Part shown: piece by piece, positions 35,513 through 46,967 of the stretch
Numbering within the stretch: position 1 is the stretch's first letter
How the letters are laid out: the number at the start of each line of letters is the position of its first letter
NCBI GenBank assembly: GCA_030765045.1
Contig: CM060966.1
Span: 65,611,421 to 65,675,420, forward strand
Reading direction: 5' to 3'
DNA length: 64,000 nucleotides
Source of the DNA: Tenodera sinensis
Lineage: Eukaryota; Arthropoda; Insecta; Mantodea; Mantidae
Position numbers and translations under genes: made by a program
Notes under the pieces: generated by a model
Databases searched by the model: none
What the model saw: only the letters and a program-made list of their open reading frames with translations
Told to the model about the DNA's origin: nothing

Positions 35513-35600
35513 ACACGTACCTACTACTTGGCAAAGCGACGAGGCGTATTGACCTCGGCTGTCGAGCACTACGGTCACTTATCTTATTACAACAGAGAAA
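35513..35600 (+). repeat. Direct repeat (right) bracketing the GC-rich LINE
   Basis: The counterpart of 29997-30092, in the same orientation, with several small deletions. Confidence 0.65.
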
Positions 35601-36968
35601 TAATAACGGGTGATCCAAAAGACTAAGCGGCTGCGCTGTGTTTCGTCTGTGCAGGTCCTCTGCGCTCGTCGCCGACTGTCGCTGTCATAAGGCAGGCTCA
35701 CACTTGGACGCGCAGAGGAGAAGCGCGGCGCGCCGAAAAATATCTTTTCCATGTTAATAAATGGAACGGCTCTCACCTAAGCGCGGTGCGACACGTAGAA
35801 TTTGAGGCTTCCCTTGGCTTCCGCTCGCAGAGAATACTTCTTCCGCGGGTGAGGTTTCACAATCGGTATCAATCGTGTCTCTGTCGGGAGTCTTCGTGCT
35901 GATCAAGGTCATCTCTAATGTTGTGACATTTGTACCAGTAGCAGTAAATCATTCATTTCGCTTGATATATCTGCAGCAATAGATGAGGAAAACTTATCAG
36001 TTTGGTTCAACAATAGATATACCTTTTTGTTCGATAAATGCCACAAATTATACAGTAATAACAATATAAGGGATAAGCTTGGGAACAAATACCTGCGGAA
36101 ATTGGAAATATTCTAAGAAAATTAATATAAACGCTATAATTTAAGGAAGAGCTGCATGGAATTACTACATATTTGATGTTATATTGCACGTTCTTATTAA
36201 ATAGTAATACAATAACTATAATCATAACAGAACAAGCTTCGTAAGAGCTTGTGCAGTGTCTTGGTCATACACACACACGTGTGAAAATTATTATACTCAA
36301 ATTCATTTCTTATGGTAAAATGGATGCGAGATCTGAACTTGAAAATAGTTTACAACTCTCTAAGGTAAAATAAAACACTTTCTGCGAATATACATCCACT
36401 GTTGCTCACTGTAAATATTTATTTTCCTCCATTAACAACTCCGAGCGGTACTTTTTGCTATGGATAGCTTTTCCTAGGCTTAAAGCGCTATAAAAGAAAT
36501 GGATACCCATGATGAACAAATATTATATATAATTTAATTTTCATATATGGTGTGGTCTGGATCATTTACAGATAATACTAAGCTGATACATGACTGACAA
36601 TGGTCATCAAAAGTATACCTTCCAAGTTAAAATTTGATAGTCTATAGTTATACTTTATATTTTAATATACACAACAACCTCTGAATCGTCATAAATGGTC
36701 TAAGCTTTTTATTATGGTAACCGCCAACGAATAAAACATAAGCCTAGATGAATATGTAATATTACATAAATAAAACCTTACTTTGAGTCTAATAATTTTT
36801 ACACCTCTGTAATTTTAAATCACTTTATAATGAATGAACAAAACGTTTAAAAAGTATTTAAGTGTGTTTATTTAATTGGGCATCCAGTTAAAAAATAAGA
36901 ATAGCTAATTTATCTACTATGGTTTAAAATAGCGTTATTGTTTCAAATCATCACAATATATTAATGCC

Positions 36969-37136
<168 letters not shown>

Positions 37137-37382
37137 GTGGTGGTAGTGGGGGTGGTACAAAATATCTTGTGAGGGAAACAATGGTTAACCTTTCTAACAA
37201 TACGAGTAATACACGCATACTTGAATTTGGAAAATGGTCATATAAAATAGTAGTTTAACATGAAATGTATTGTATTGTAATGCAGTAAGATGAAATATCT
37301 GCTGAAACTTCGTTACGCTCATTCTAAAGTACACTTTCAATTTTTTGTTATTTTGTTGTTTAACAACACTGTCAATTGTCAG

Positions 37383-37590
37383 GATCACATCAGCGTCACC
37401 GGTGTGCCGGAATTTTGTCCCGCAGGAGTTCTTTTACATGCCAGTAAATCTACTGACATGGAGCTGTCGTTTTTAAGCATAATTAAAAAACATCGGTCTG
37501 GGCCGGATTTGAACCCGAGACCTTGGGATCAGCACACTTTGAACTTGTCTTCACGCAACAGACAAACAGGGTAAAAAAATCATGCTTTAT
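37383..37590 (-). mobile_element. tRNA-derived SINE
   Basis: On the minus strand a tRNA-like head with a B box GGGTTCAAATCCGGC near 37510 is followed by a body with CATGTAAAAGAACTCCTGCG and GGGACAAAATTCCGGCACAC, down to about 37383. The body resembles, from memory, a SINE common in polyneopteran insects. It lies inside the inverted-repeat element at 35690-37826. Confidence 0.75.
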
Positions 37591-37896
37591 ATTCCTGGAT
37601 AACTTTATATCATGCACCAAGAATCTTCTGTTTTGCCTAAGCTCCTCTTTTTCTGCTTGTTCGCAAATTAGCGCTAGTACAGCCAAGCGATCCATTGTGC
37701 TGATTGACAATCACTGACCTTGGCACATCAACTCTTCGGCGTGTCTTGCTTCCGATAGATGTGAGCGAGCTGATTCTGTTCGGCGCACCGCGCTTCGCTT
37801 CTGCGCGTCCAAGTGTGAGCCTGCCTATAGAACAACGCGGATAAAACCGTACAGCAGTTTTAAAATTTCTTTTAAAGGCTTTACTTACGAAAATAA

Positions 37897-38000
37897 TTAT
37901 AGCAGATGCTGAAACTGGCCACCGTCGTTGTCCATACATTTTTGACACCTCTTTAGGAAATTATCCATCACTTGCCGTTGTTCACGTTGAGAAATGCTGG
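37897..38000 (-). pseudogene. C-terminal tip of a mariner-like (insect DUF4817-associated) transposase
   Basis: The minus strand reads ILASISQREQRQVMDNFLKR and CQKCMDNDGGQFQHLL before a stop at 37897. This matches the end of the transposase whose other copy at 54.7 kb reads QQEIASISQRELRRVIPKAV. Only about 35 residues are recognisable; the upstream catalytic part is missing. Confidence 0.6.
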
Positions 38001-38649
38001 CAAGTATAAAACTGTGATAAGAAATGAGAGCTGTCAACATATGTTTATTCTGTTTATGTTGCATGACTTTAATGCTTCTCCAAAGGATATTATTATTCTC
38101 AAAACGATAAATACAATTACACACCTGTATGTATTACATGTATGTAACGTATAATACGTATCACTATGATTTACCATATGTTATACCATGTAAAACAAAG
38201 ACAAGGTATTACAATTTTCGCAAATGTCAGTTAGTCACAAACTCATGTCAGTTAGTCACGCTGACCTTTTGAATAAATATCTCCAGATGAGAATAACATG
38301 CCAAACCTTTTTTCAGGTCATTTGAAAGCTTAGAAGTTCCTCTCTCAAGTGATTTTTCAGAACAAATCAAATAAGAAAACTTTCAGAGAAAACAAAGGAC
38401 AAACGTTTGAAGTTGGAGCCGCAGTTGACAAAAATGTCAGTCACGAAAAGTTTAGCGCTCATTATTAAATAATTGTTTCACTTTTTTAAGGTTTTTATAT
38501 TTCCTATCACAACCGCCAATGTATTCTCTGTCATCGTATGTCGTTAAAATAACATTTTTACACCTATATTGACCTTTAGACAGACATTTTAAGAAGAAAA
38601 TGTAGTGTAAATGTCAGTCACACGCGGAATTGCTCAATAAGAATATTAG
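38001..38649. other. No gene; recurrent TGTCAG(TTAG)TCAC words
   Basis: The word TGTCAGTTAGTCAC occurs at 38225 and 38246, and its shorter form TGTCAGTCAC at 38435 and 38612. Otherwise AT-rich without features. Confidence 0.55.
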
Positions 38650-38654
38650 AAATG

Positions 38655-38830
38655 TTTAGTTCTTCCGGGCTTGTAAGCCGTGGTCTAGAAGGCATGGTAG
38701 ATACCAACGTTTCGCCAAGTACTGCGCTTGGCGTCATCAGGGTAACACCCCTTCAGACAGAGGATCCTGTTACCTTGATGATGCCAAGCGCAGTTAGTAT
38801 CCACCATGCCTTCTAGACCACGGCCTTGAA
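38655..38830 (-). ncRNA. Hammerhead-ribozyme-like core in an imperfect palindrome (Penelope-type)
   Basis: On the minus strand CTGATGA (38740-38734) is followed by a perfect 6-bp stem GCCAAG/CTTGGC (38732-38714) and GAAAC (38713-38709), then GTTG and GTATC. This is the order CUGAUGA, stem II, GAAA, minimal stem III, GUH seen in hammerhead ribozymes of Penelope-like retroelements. The other half (38770-38830) is a diverged inverted copy (CTTGATGATGCCAAGCGCAG) lacking the GAAAC box. The long outer arms GGTCTAGAAGGCATGGT pair with each other. Stem I of a canonical hammerhead is not well formed, so self-cleavage is uncertain. No Penelope reverse transcriptase is nearby. Confidence 0.5.
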
Positions 38831-39655
38831 AGCCTAAGTACATATATTTAGAATAAGATTTGTTATGGTTGCGGCGTTTATGTCTGCTATGCCAGTCTCT
38901 GAGATGTGCCAGTTTATTACTGTTAGTTCATGATATCCAACAGAAATGATTCCAAATCGTAATTCCATTTGTTTATTTTTAAAAAGGTTAGTAAATAAAT
39001 CATGGTTTAAATATTTTCTAGTGAAAACCGAAAAGTATGTAAAAATATGCACAGTTATAACGATACCCTTTATGCGTTATGAGAATATTCACAATATGCA
39101 ATCACCCGCACTATAAAATTTAGATTTTTCAGACTCGGCAGACATTATTTCCTTCACATATTGCAACATATATAGGCATGTTTTAATAAAACAAGGTCTT
39201 ATTACATAGCTATCCTGTTATTAAGTATATGCTAGTTATTTGTAGCGTAAAGCCAAGAACACTGATGAGTTGAAGACATCCACTGTCAACTAAATGAAGA
39301 AGAGGTCCCAGCCCAGTCACGACTGGGGCTCTTCAGCTTGCACCTCATTGTATGCAACAACGGCATAGCAATGGTAGTAAATAAATAACTAAATAAATAA
39401 ACAATAACAATAATATACTTACAATAAGACTGTAACTTCGGTTCTATTGATATTCCTGGCAAAATATTAGTGATGGCACGTACTTACCTGGAACAAAAAC
39501 AAGATTATTCATATTTTTGCTGCGATGATAACGACTTAACTGTCCTACAATTTATTTTATTGTCCCGTCACACTTGCTGCGTGTAGGCTGCAAACTGGCA
39601 GGCTTAATCGGACTAATTGTAAATGTTGGGATCTCAACCGAAATTGGAATAATGC
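38831..39655. other. No feature recognised
   Basis: AT-rich. A small imperfect hairpin (AGCCCAGTCACGACTGGGGCT) lies near 39312. The open frame at 38834-39052 has no motif. Confidence 0.5.
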
Positions 39656-39671
39656 ATCTTCTCTTCACTTT

Positions 39672-40005
39672 TAGGGGCAGATGTCCTCCGCGGTCTGAGT
39701 AACATGCTAGCCTCTGGTTCCCGAGGTCACGGCTTTAAACCCGGCGGCGGGCGATGGATTTTTATTTTTTTATTTTTTTATTTTTTTTTTATTTTATTTT
39801 TTATTTTTTTTTTTTTTTGAAGGGAAGGTCCCGTGTTGTGATTTGCGTCACGTAAAAGAACCTCAAAGCCTTCTAAAGAGGCCTCTGAGCAAAAGCGGTC
39901 TTTCACGTCCAATACAGAATGGGACGCTGAGGACCAAAAATAAAACTCAGGGGTCGATGGTCCCGCCACTGTGCCAACGAACTTGAGGTAAGGGGCCAAA
40001 AAGGT
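39672..40005 (+). mobile_element. tRNA-derived SINE
   Basis: The head reads GGTCTGAGTAACATGCTAGC, then a degenerate B box GGCTTTAAACCCGGC at 39731. A T/A-rich linker (39766-39818) precedes a body with GGTCCCGTGTTGTGATTTGC, CACGTAAAAGAACCTCAAAG and GGTCTTTCACGTCC. The GTAAAAGAAC word is shared with the SINE at 37.4 kb. Confidence 0.65.
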
Positions 40006-40454
40006 TATAACGTAACCTTATTTAGAAACGGTTATGAGAGAGGAACCGTTTCAGAAAATGACCACTGCTCATACAGTTCAGCTTTACAATCCAGGACTTC
40101 TAGCAGGTTCAAAAAATAACCCTCTGATCGTTGAATGCTTTGTGTTACAATACGAAAGTAACAAGTACTCGTATATGAGGCCACGACCCGCCGTACTTCA
40201 AAGTCCCAATAGAGCCATCTACGAGCAAGTCGAAAAACTAAAGAAATGTAAAATGCGAATTCGTATCAAATATGTGTGATCCACCTCTTCCCTTCTGTAA
40301 TATTGGCAACCAAACTCTGTCAAATAATTCTATGAAACCATCCTTACTTCACCATACTTGATAACAAACACGATTATAAAGACAAGTCAGTTGAACCTTC
40401 CAGGCGCAAAGCATAAAATTTAGATAAAAATTCAAACGTAATACCTGTTGTTGT

Positions 40455-40682
40455 TGCTGTTGTGTTTAACGCCCGGTTTTACTCTTACGGTGACACTGGT
40501 GATACACGGAATGAAGATGGAGCACCGGTGGAATGATATGGCGGGGGAAACCGGAGCACCCGGAGAAAACCCGCCCTGACACCGCTTCGTCCACCACGAA
40601 TACCACATGCGGGTCCCTGGGATTGAACCCGGACCGCCTATGTGGTAGGCGAGCGCGCTAACCGCTCGGCCACGGCGCCGCC
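40455..40682 (-). mobile_element. tRNA-derived SINE with conserved ACCCGGAGAAAACC core
   Basis: On the minus strand from about 40682: an A box GTGGCCGAGCGGTTAGCGCG and a B box GGTTCAATCCC near 40630. The body contains, on the plus strand, AAACCGGAGCACCCGGAGAA, a core I recall from widely distributed SINEs. The head resembles a Leu/Ser-type tRNA arm layout but continues into the SINE body. Confidence 0.78.
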
Positions 40683-40719
40683 ACGTAATATCTAACTACA
40701 AATTCAACAAACGTGGTCC

Positions 40720-41103
40720 TGGAGACATCGTATGAGTTAGCGTTGCAAGTTGCAAAAAATAAATCACCTTGAATCTCTTATTATTTCTGGTTCTTTGATT
40801 ATAGCAGATGAAATGTTACACAAAAATCCCGTTAAAATAATCACAATTCCGAATTGTGACACAGGTGTAGGCCGTAAAATTTATGATATAGCTCGAGATA
40901 TTGTTGACCAAATAGTAGAAAATATTGAAATGGACAAAAGATTTGGGACTCAAATCGTTGCATCGGTGGGTGTACCTTATGTTAAGCTACCTATACATGT
41001 TTGGTATTTTGACGTTAATAAAGGTGCAATTGCTAATGAAACTCTAGGATGTAAACAACTAGCAGAATGTACAACGGGAGACGATATTTTTAAAAATTCT
41101 TGA
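40720..41103 (+). pseudogene. SCAND3/ZBED-like hAT transposase fragment
   Basis: It begins with TSYELALQVAKNKSP, then a stop or frameshift, then the frame 40750-41103 with IPNCDTGVGRKIYDIARDIV, DQIVENIEMDKRFGTQIVAS and VNKGAIANETLGCKQLAECT, ending TTGDDIFKNS. This order (transport of an ALxIAK motif, TIPLSNxTVxRRI-like, TTGxDIF-like) is that of the SCAND3/ZBED5-type hAT-derived proteins, recognised from memory. The usual LDEST catalytic stretch is altered to VASVG, and only about 130 residues remain, so it is non-functional. Confidence 0.65.
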
Positions 41104-41362
41104 TAATTTTATAAGATTAAAATTAAATTTGTGGTGAGACTGATGTGTAAGTTTGTCCAGTTTGTGCTGCCTCAATGACAGATAAAAAACAAAGTTGCTT
41201 ATTGCTCGTATTCACGAAATTAAGCCCAAAATAATTTGGCACAACGTCATTATACCCCGAGAAAATTTCTAGCGAAAAAAATAACTCCTGATTTACACAA
41301 ACCATTAAACATGGCTATAAAAGTAGTCAATTTAATACCTGCACTGAAATTCCGTATTTAAA
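41104..41362. other. No feature recognised
   Basis: An AT-rich spacer between the hAT fragment and the family A array. Confidence 0.5.
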
Positions 41363-44300
41363 AAATCTGATGTGTTGCACTCACATGACTTTCTCTACTC
41401 TTGTACTAACCATTCTAACAAACTCTTATTCCTATATCTCCATGTTAGTTAAGATAAACATTCATACAAATTATCTTACTGCTTATGTCCTTTTTACTTT
41501 CTCTACTGGTAAGTAGGGGAAGTATTGTATTCCACCCAAAAATTCGATATCGAGATTTCACCGGAAATATATGTTTTGAGGCCCCCTGAATCCAAAAAAA
41601 GCATTTTTAGAAAAAGGTCCGTGTGTGTGTCTGTGTGTCAGTCTGTGTCTGTCTGTCAGTCTGTCTGTCTGTGGACAGCATAACTCAAAAACGAAAATTA
41701 GGTTAAAAACCAAAGTTGGTATTTAAGTTTAATGTCGTTCAAGGGTGTGATACGAAGATTTTGAAGAAAATAGCCCCACCCTAAACTACCCTTTACATGG
41801 AAGATTTTTCGAAAATTTTAATTTTCTTGAAAATGGCTCTAACGATTTTGATTAAAATGCCATATGTTTGAGATATTTTTATGACAAATGAAATGTATAT
41901 CTTGAATTTTCTGGCTATAGCCCCTGTAGTCGTATTTACTCTGGACGACTTTTGCATAACTCGTTAACCGTTAGAGATAGACCAAATCATACTATACAAA
42001 AAATGTAGATCTTGGTAAAATACACAATTTATGTCTCAATAAATTTTCTTGTAGGGTGAACCATTTCGGAGATATTCCTTGTTATATATGTGAGTTTCGG
42101 AAAACTTAGAACTTTAGCGAAATGCAACAACGTTGTTCATTTTTTATATGTTAATCGTGCAAAGAGAACGGAATCTCAAAGGTAAAAAAGATTTGACTGT
42201 CGTACAAAGCCTTCTGTATTCTAATATCTCCCTTGCACCTACAAGGACATAAGCAATAAAATAATTTGTACGAATCTTAACATGGAAATATAGGAATAAG
42301 GGTTTGTTAGAATGGTTAGTACAAGAGTAGAGAAAGTCATGTGAGTGCAACACATCAGATTTTTCTAATATCCTTTGCTCATAATAGCTATTCTACGAAT
42401 TAAAATTTCACTTTTTATTTTCTTTACTGGTAAGTAGGAGAAGTATTGTATTCCACCCAAAAATTCGATGTCGAGATTTCACCGGAAATATATGTTTTGG
42501 GGCCCCCTGAATCCAAAAAAAGCATTTTTAGAAAAAGGTCCGTGTCTGTGTGTCTGTGGACAGCATAACTCAAAAACGAAAAGTCGGTTAAAAACCAAAG
42601 TTGGTATTTAAGTTTAATGTCTTTCAAGGATGTGACACGAAGATTTTGAAGAAAATAGCCCCACCCTAAACTACCCTTTACATAGAAAATTCTTCGAAAA
42701 TTTTGATTTTCTTGAAAATGGCTCTAACGATTTTGATTAAAATGCCATATGTTTGAGATACTTTTATGACAATTGAAATGTATATCTTGAATTTTCTGGC
42801 TATAGCCCCTGTAGTCGTATTTACTCTGCACGACTTTTGCATAACTGGTAAACCGTTAGAGATAGACCAAATCATACTATACAAAAAATGTAGATCTTGC
42901 TAAAATACACAATTTATGTCCAAATAAATTTTCTTGTAGGGTGAACCATTTCGGAGATATTCCTTGTTATGTGTGTGAGTTTCGGAAAACTTAGAACTTT
43001 AGCGAAATGCAACAACGTTGTTCATTTTTTACTTTCTCTACTGGTAAGTAGGGGAAGTATTGTATTCCACCCAAAAATTCGATGTCCAGATTTCACCGGA
43101 AATATATGTTTTGAGGCCCCCTGAATCCAAAAAAAGCATTTTTAGAAAAAAGTCCGTGTGTGTGTGTGTGTCTGTGTCTGTGAGTCTGTTAGTCTGTGGA
43201 CAGCATAACTCAAACAAGAAAAGTCGGTTAAAAGCCAAACTTGGTATTTAAGTTTAATGTCTTTCAAGGATGCGACACGAAGATTTTGAAGAAAAAAGCC
43301 CCACCCTACACTACCCTTTACATGGAAGATTTTTCGAAAATTTTGATTTTCTTGAAAATGGCTCTAACGATTTTGATTAAAATGTCATATGTTTGAGATA
43401 TTTTGATGACAAATGAAATGTATATCTTGAATTTTCTGGCTATAGCCCCTGTAGTCGTATTTACTCTGGACGACTTTTGCATAACTGGTAAACCGTTAGA
43501 GATAGACCAAATCATACTATACAAAAAGTGTAGATCTTGTTAAAATACACAATTTATGTCTCAATAAATTTTCTTGTAGGGTGAACCATTTCGGAGATAT
43601 TCTTTGTTATGTGTGTGAGTTTCGGAAAACTTAGAACTTTAGCGAAATGCAACAACGTTGTTCATTTTTTATATGTTAATCGTGCAAAGAGAACGGAATC
43701 TCAAAGGTAAAAAAGATTTGACTGTCGTACAAAGCCTTCTGTATTCTAATATCTCCCTTGCACCTACAAGGACATAAGCAATAAAATAATTTGTACGAAT
43801 CTTAACATGGAAATATAGGAATAAGGGTTTGTTAGAATGGTTAGTACAAGAGTAGAGAAAGTCATGTGAGTGCAACACATCAGATTTTTCTAATATCCTT
43901 TGCTCATAATAGCTATTCTACGAATTAAAATTTCACTTTTTATTTTCTTTACTGGTAAGTAGGAGAAGTATTGTATTCCACCCAAAAATTCGATGTCGAG
44001 ATTTCAGCGGAAATATATGTTTTGGGGCCCCCTGAATCCAAAAAAAGCATTTTTAGAAAAAGGTCCGTGTCTGTGTGTCTGTGGACAGCATAACTCAAAA
44101 ACGAAAAGTCGGTTAAAAACCAAAGTTGGTATTTAAGTTTAATGTCTTTCAAGGATGTGACACGAAGATTTTGAAGAAAATAGCCCCACCCTAAACTACC
44201 CTTTACATAGAAAATTCTTCGAAAATTTTGATTTTCTTGAAAATGGCTCTAACGATTTTGATTAAAATGCCATATGTTTGAGATACTTTTATGACAATTG

Positions 44301-46090
44301 AAATGTATATCTTGAATTTTCTGGCTATAGCCCCTGTAGTCGTATTTACTCTGCACGACTTTTGCATAACTGGTAAACCGTTAGAGATAGACCAAATCAT
44401 ACTATACAAAAAATGTAGATCTTGCTAAAATACACAATTTATGTCCAAATAAATTTTCTTGTGGGGTGAACCATTTCGGAGATATTCCTTGTTATGTGTG
44501 TGAGTTTCGGAAAACTTAGAACTTTAGCGAAATGCAACAACGTTGTTCATTTTTTACTTTCTCTACTGGTAAGTAGGGGAAGTATTGTATTCCACCCAAA
44601 AATTCGATGTCCAGATTTCACCGGAAATATATGTTTTGAGGCCCCCTGAATCCAAAAAAAGCATTTTTAGAAAAAAGTCCGTGTGTGTGTGTGTCTGTGT
44701 GTCTGTGAGTCTGTTAGTCTGTGGACAGCATAACTCAAACAAGAAAAGTCGGTTAAAAGCCAAACTTGGTATTTAAGTTTAATGTCTTTCAAGGATGCGA
44801 CACGAAGATTTTGAAGAAAAAAGCCCCACCCTACACTACCCTTTACATGGAAGATTTTTCGAAAATTTTGATTTTCTTGAAAATGGCTCTAACGATTTTG
44901 ATTAAAATGTCATATGTTTGAGATATTTTGATGACAAATGAAATGTATATCTTGAATTTTCTGGCTATAGCCCCTGTAGTCGTATTTACTCTGGACGACT
45001 TTTGCATAACTGGTAAACCGTTAGAGATAGACCAAATCATACTATACAAAAAGTGTAGATCTTGTTAAAATACACAATTTATGTCTCAATAAATTTTCTT
45101 GTAGGGTGAACCATTTCGGAGATATTCTTTGTTATGTGTGTGAGTTTCGGAAAACGTAGAACTTTCGTGAAATGGATAATCGTTGTTCATTTTTTTATAT
45201 GTTAAGTGTGCAAAGACAACGGAATCTCAAACATTTGACTATCGCACAAAGCCTACTGTATTCTGACATTCCCCTTGCACCTACAAGGAAATAAGCAATA
45301 AGATAATTTGTACGAATGTTTATCTTAACTAACATGAAGATATAGGAATAAGAGTTTGTTAGAATGGTTAGTACAAGAGTAGAGAAAGTCATGTGAGTGC
45401 AACACTTCAGATTTTCTACTCTTGTACTACCCATTCTTACAAACTCTTATTCTTATATCTTCTTCGTGTTAGTTGAGATAAACATTTGTACAAATAATCT
45501 TATTGCTTATTTCCTTGTAGGTGCAAGGAGAATATTAGAATGCAGTAGGCTTTGAGCAATAGTCATATCTTTTAAAGCTTTGAGGTACCGTTCTCTTTGC
45601 ACGCTTAACATTACAAAGATGAACAACGATGTTTCATTCACGGAAGTTTTACGATTTCCGAAACTGACACAAATAACAAGGAATATCTCCGAAATGGTTC
45701 ACTCTATAAAAAAATTATTTGGACATAAATTGTGTTTTAGCAAGATCTACATTTTCTGTACAGTAAGATTTTGTCTATCTCTTATGGTTTACGAGTTATT
45801 CAAAAGTCATCCAGAATAAACAGCACTACATAGGCTATGGCCAGAAAATTCAAAATATACATTTGATGTGCCATACAAATATCTTAAACAAAATCGTTAG
45901 AGCCATTTTCAAAAAAATAAAAATTTCATAAAAATTTTCCATGGAAAGCGTAGTTTAGGGTGGGGCTATTTTCTTCAAAATCTTCGTGTCGCTTCCTTGA
46001 AAGACATCAAACTTAAATACCAACTTCGGTTTTTAACCGACCTTTCGTTTTGGAGTTATGCTGCCCACAGACAGACACACAGACCAACAG
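41363..46090. repeat. Family A array: inverted and tandem M1/M2 modules
   Basis: Order: M1 forward (41363-41490), M2 reverse (41491-42145), M1 reverse (42146-42365), spacer, M2 reverse (42424-43028), M2 reverse (43029-43670), M1 reverse (43671-43890), spacer, M2 reverse (43949-44553), M2 reverse (44554-45190), M1 reverse (45191-45415), then M1 forward (45416-45610) and M2 forward (45615-46085). The two palindromic junctions, near 41490 and 45416, bound the array. Module ends carry ACTTTCTCTACT words. Short open frames in the array repeat with it and are not genes. Confidence 0.85.
42120..45170. repeat. Nearly identical 1525-bp tandem duplication within the family A array
   Basis: Unit 1 (about 42120-43644) and unit 2 (about 43645-45170) are offset by exactly 1525 bases throughout. 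I see only scattered substitutions (for example CACCGG at 42479 against CAGCGG at 44004, and CTTGTAGGG against CTTGTGGGG near 42939/44459) and a rearranged TG/TC tract of equal length. Each unit holds one M1 and two M2 modules. Confidence 0.92.
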
Positions 46091-46097
46091 ATACAAG

Positions 46098-46460
46098 AGC
46101 ACGTTGAATTATCCTGTAAATCATCTAACTCGTCGAGACCAGGCACTTTTCACCAGACTGCATATTGAACATACTGCAGTTACGCATTCCTACCTTCTTG
46201 CAAAGGATCCCCAGCCTACGTTCTGAACCGTTAGGATGGAATTACAGTACTTGCAGGCAGTGTAATTCCATCCTAACTGTTCAACACATAGTTTCAATGT
46301 GCATCGGCTTCAGTGCTGATCTCTCGGTGGCCTTGAGTGAACCAACTGTATGCCACAGAAGGTATAGTAAAATTTATTTATATTACGTTTTACAACCAAT
46401 GTTTTAATGCTTTTCAATAATTGTAATTTAAAATTTGTTGTAGTCACGATATGACTTTAT
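46098..46460 (+). pseudogene. LINE ORF2 C-terminal fragment
   Basis: The frames read RDQALFTRLHIEHTAVTHSY followed by LLAKDPQP, then, shifted, WNYSTCRQCNSILTVQHIVS and MC, the C-terminal LxRLRxGHTxxTHSYLL and C-x2-C-x3-LTVxHI motifs of RNase-H-bearing or Jockey/R1-type LINEs. A short 3'-UTR-like stretch follows. It is unrelated in position to the LINE starting near 46.5 kb, and probably an older insertion. It contains the hairpin at 46224-46283. Confidence 0.7.
46224..46283. repeat. Long perfect hairpin in LINE fragment
   Basis: GTTAGGATGGAATTACA (46230-46246) and its exact complement (46261-46277) are separated by 14 bases. With one mismatch the arms extend five more pairs outward, to 46224 and 46283. 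Confidence 0.92.
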
Positions 46461-46967
46461 TGTTGAAGCGACAGTAGTAAATTTAACAAACTAGAGAACG
46501 GAGTTTGGCATTCTAGAGGGCGTTGGATTTAACAATATCTCCTTGATATTATGGTCCACTTATTTAGCCTTAAATATCGATATTTTCGCATTGTATGTGC
46601 ATATTAGTGCCTATTATTTAAGATCTCAGTGATTATTGACAGTGGAAGTGAAAGGATCACGAATTTTCATCTGAATTTATTGTTTTTGAAGTACTGAATT
46701 GTGACTGTACCATTACTCAGTGCGTGCTTAAAATTGGTTATACACGACAAGATTGCATGTTTACAGACTTTAAATACTTCCAACCGTACTTGTACTGTGT
46801 TATTTGGGTGTGTTCACAATAGTGTTTGTTTTTCGTTTTTCTTTTCCTCTCTTATGTTTAACTAATTAGGTTAAAATGAACTTTTAATGAAAGTTTATAT
46901 CCTCCAAGTTTGCCGATAGGCAGCGAAGAGAGTGAACTGCGTAGTGATAAGACTTTCCTTAAACGAC

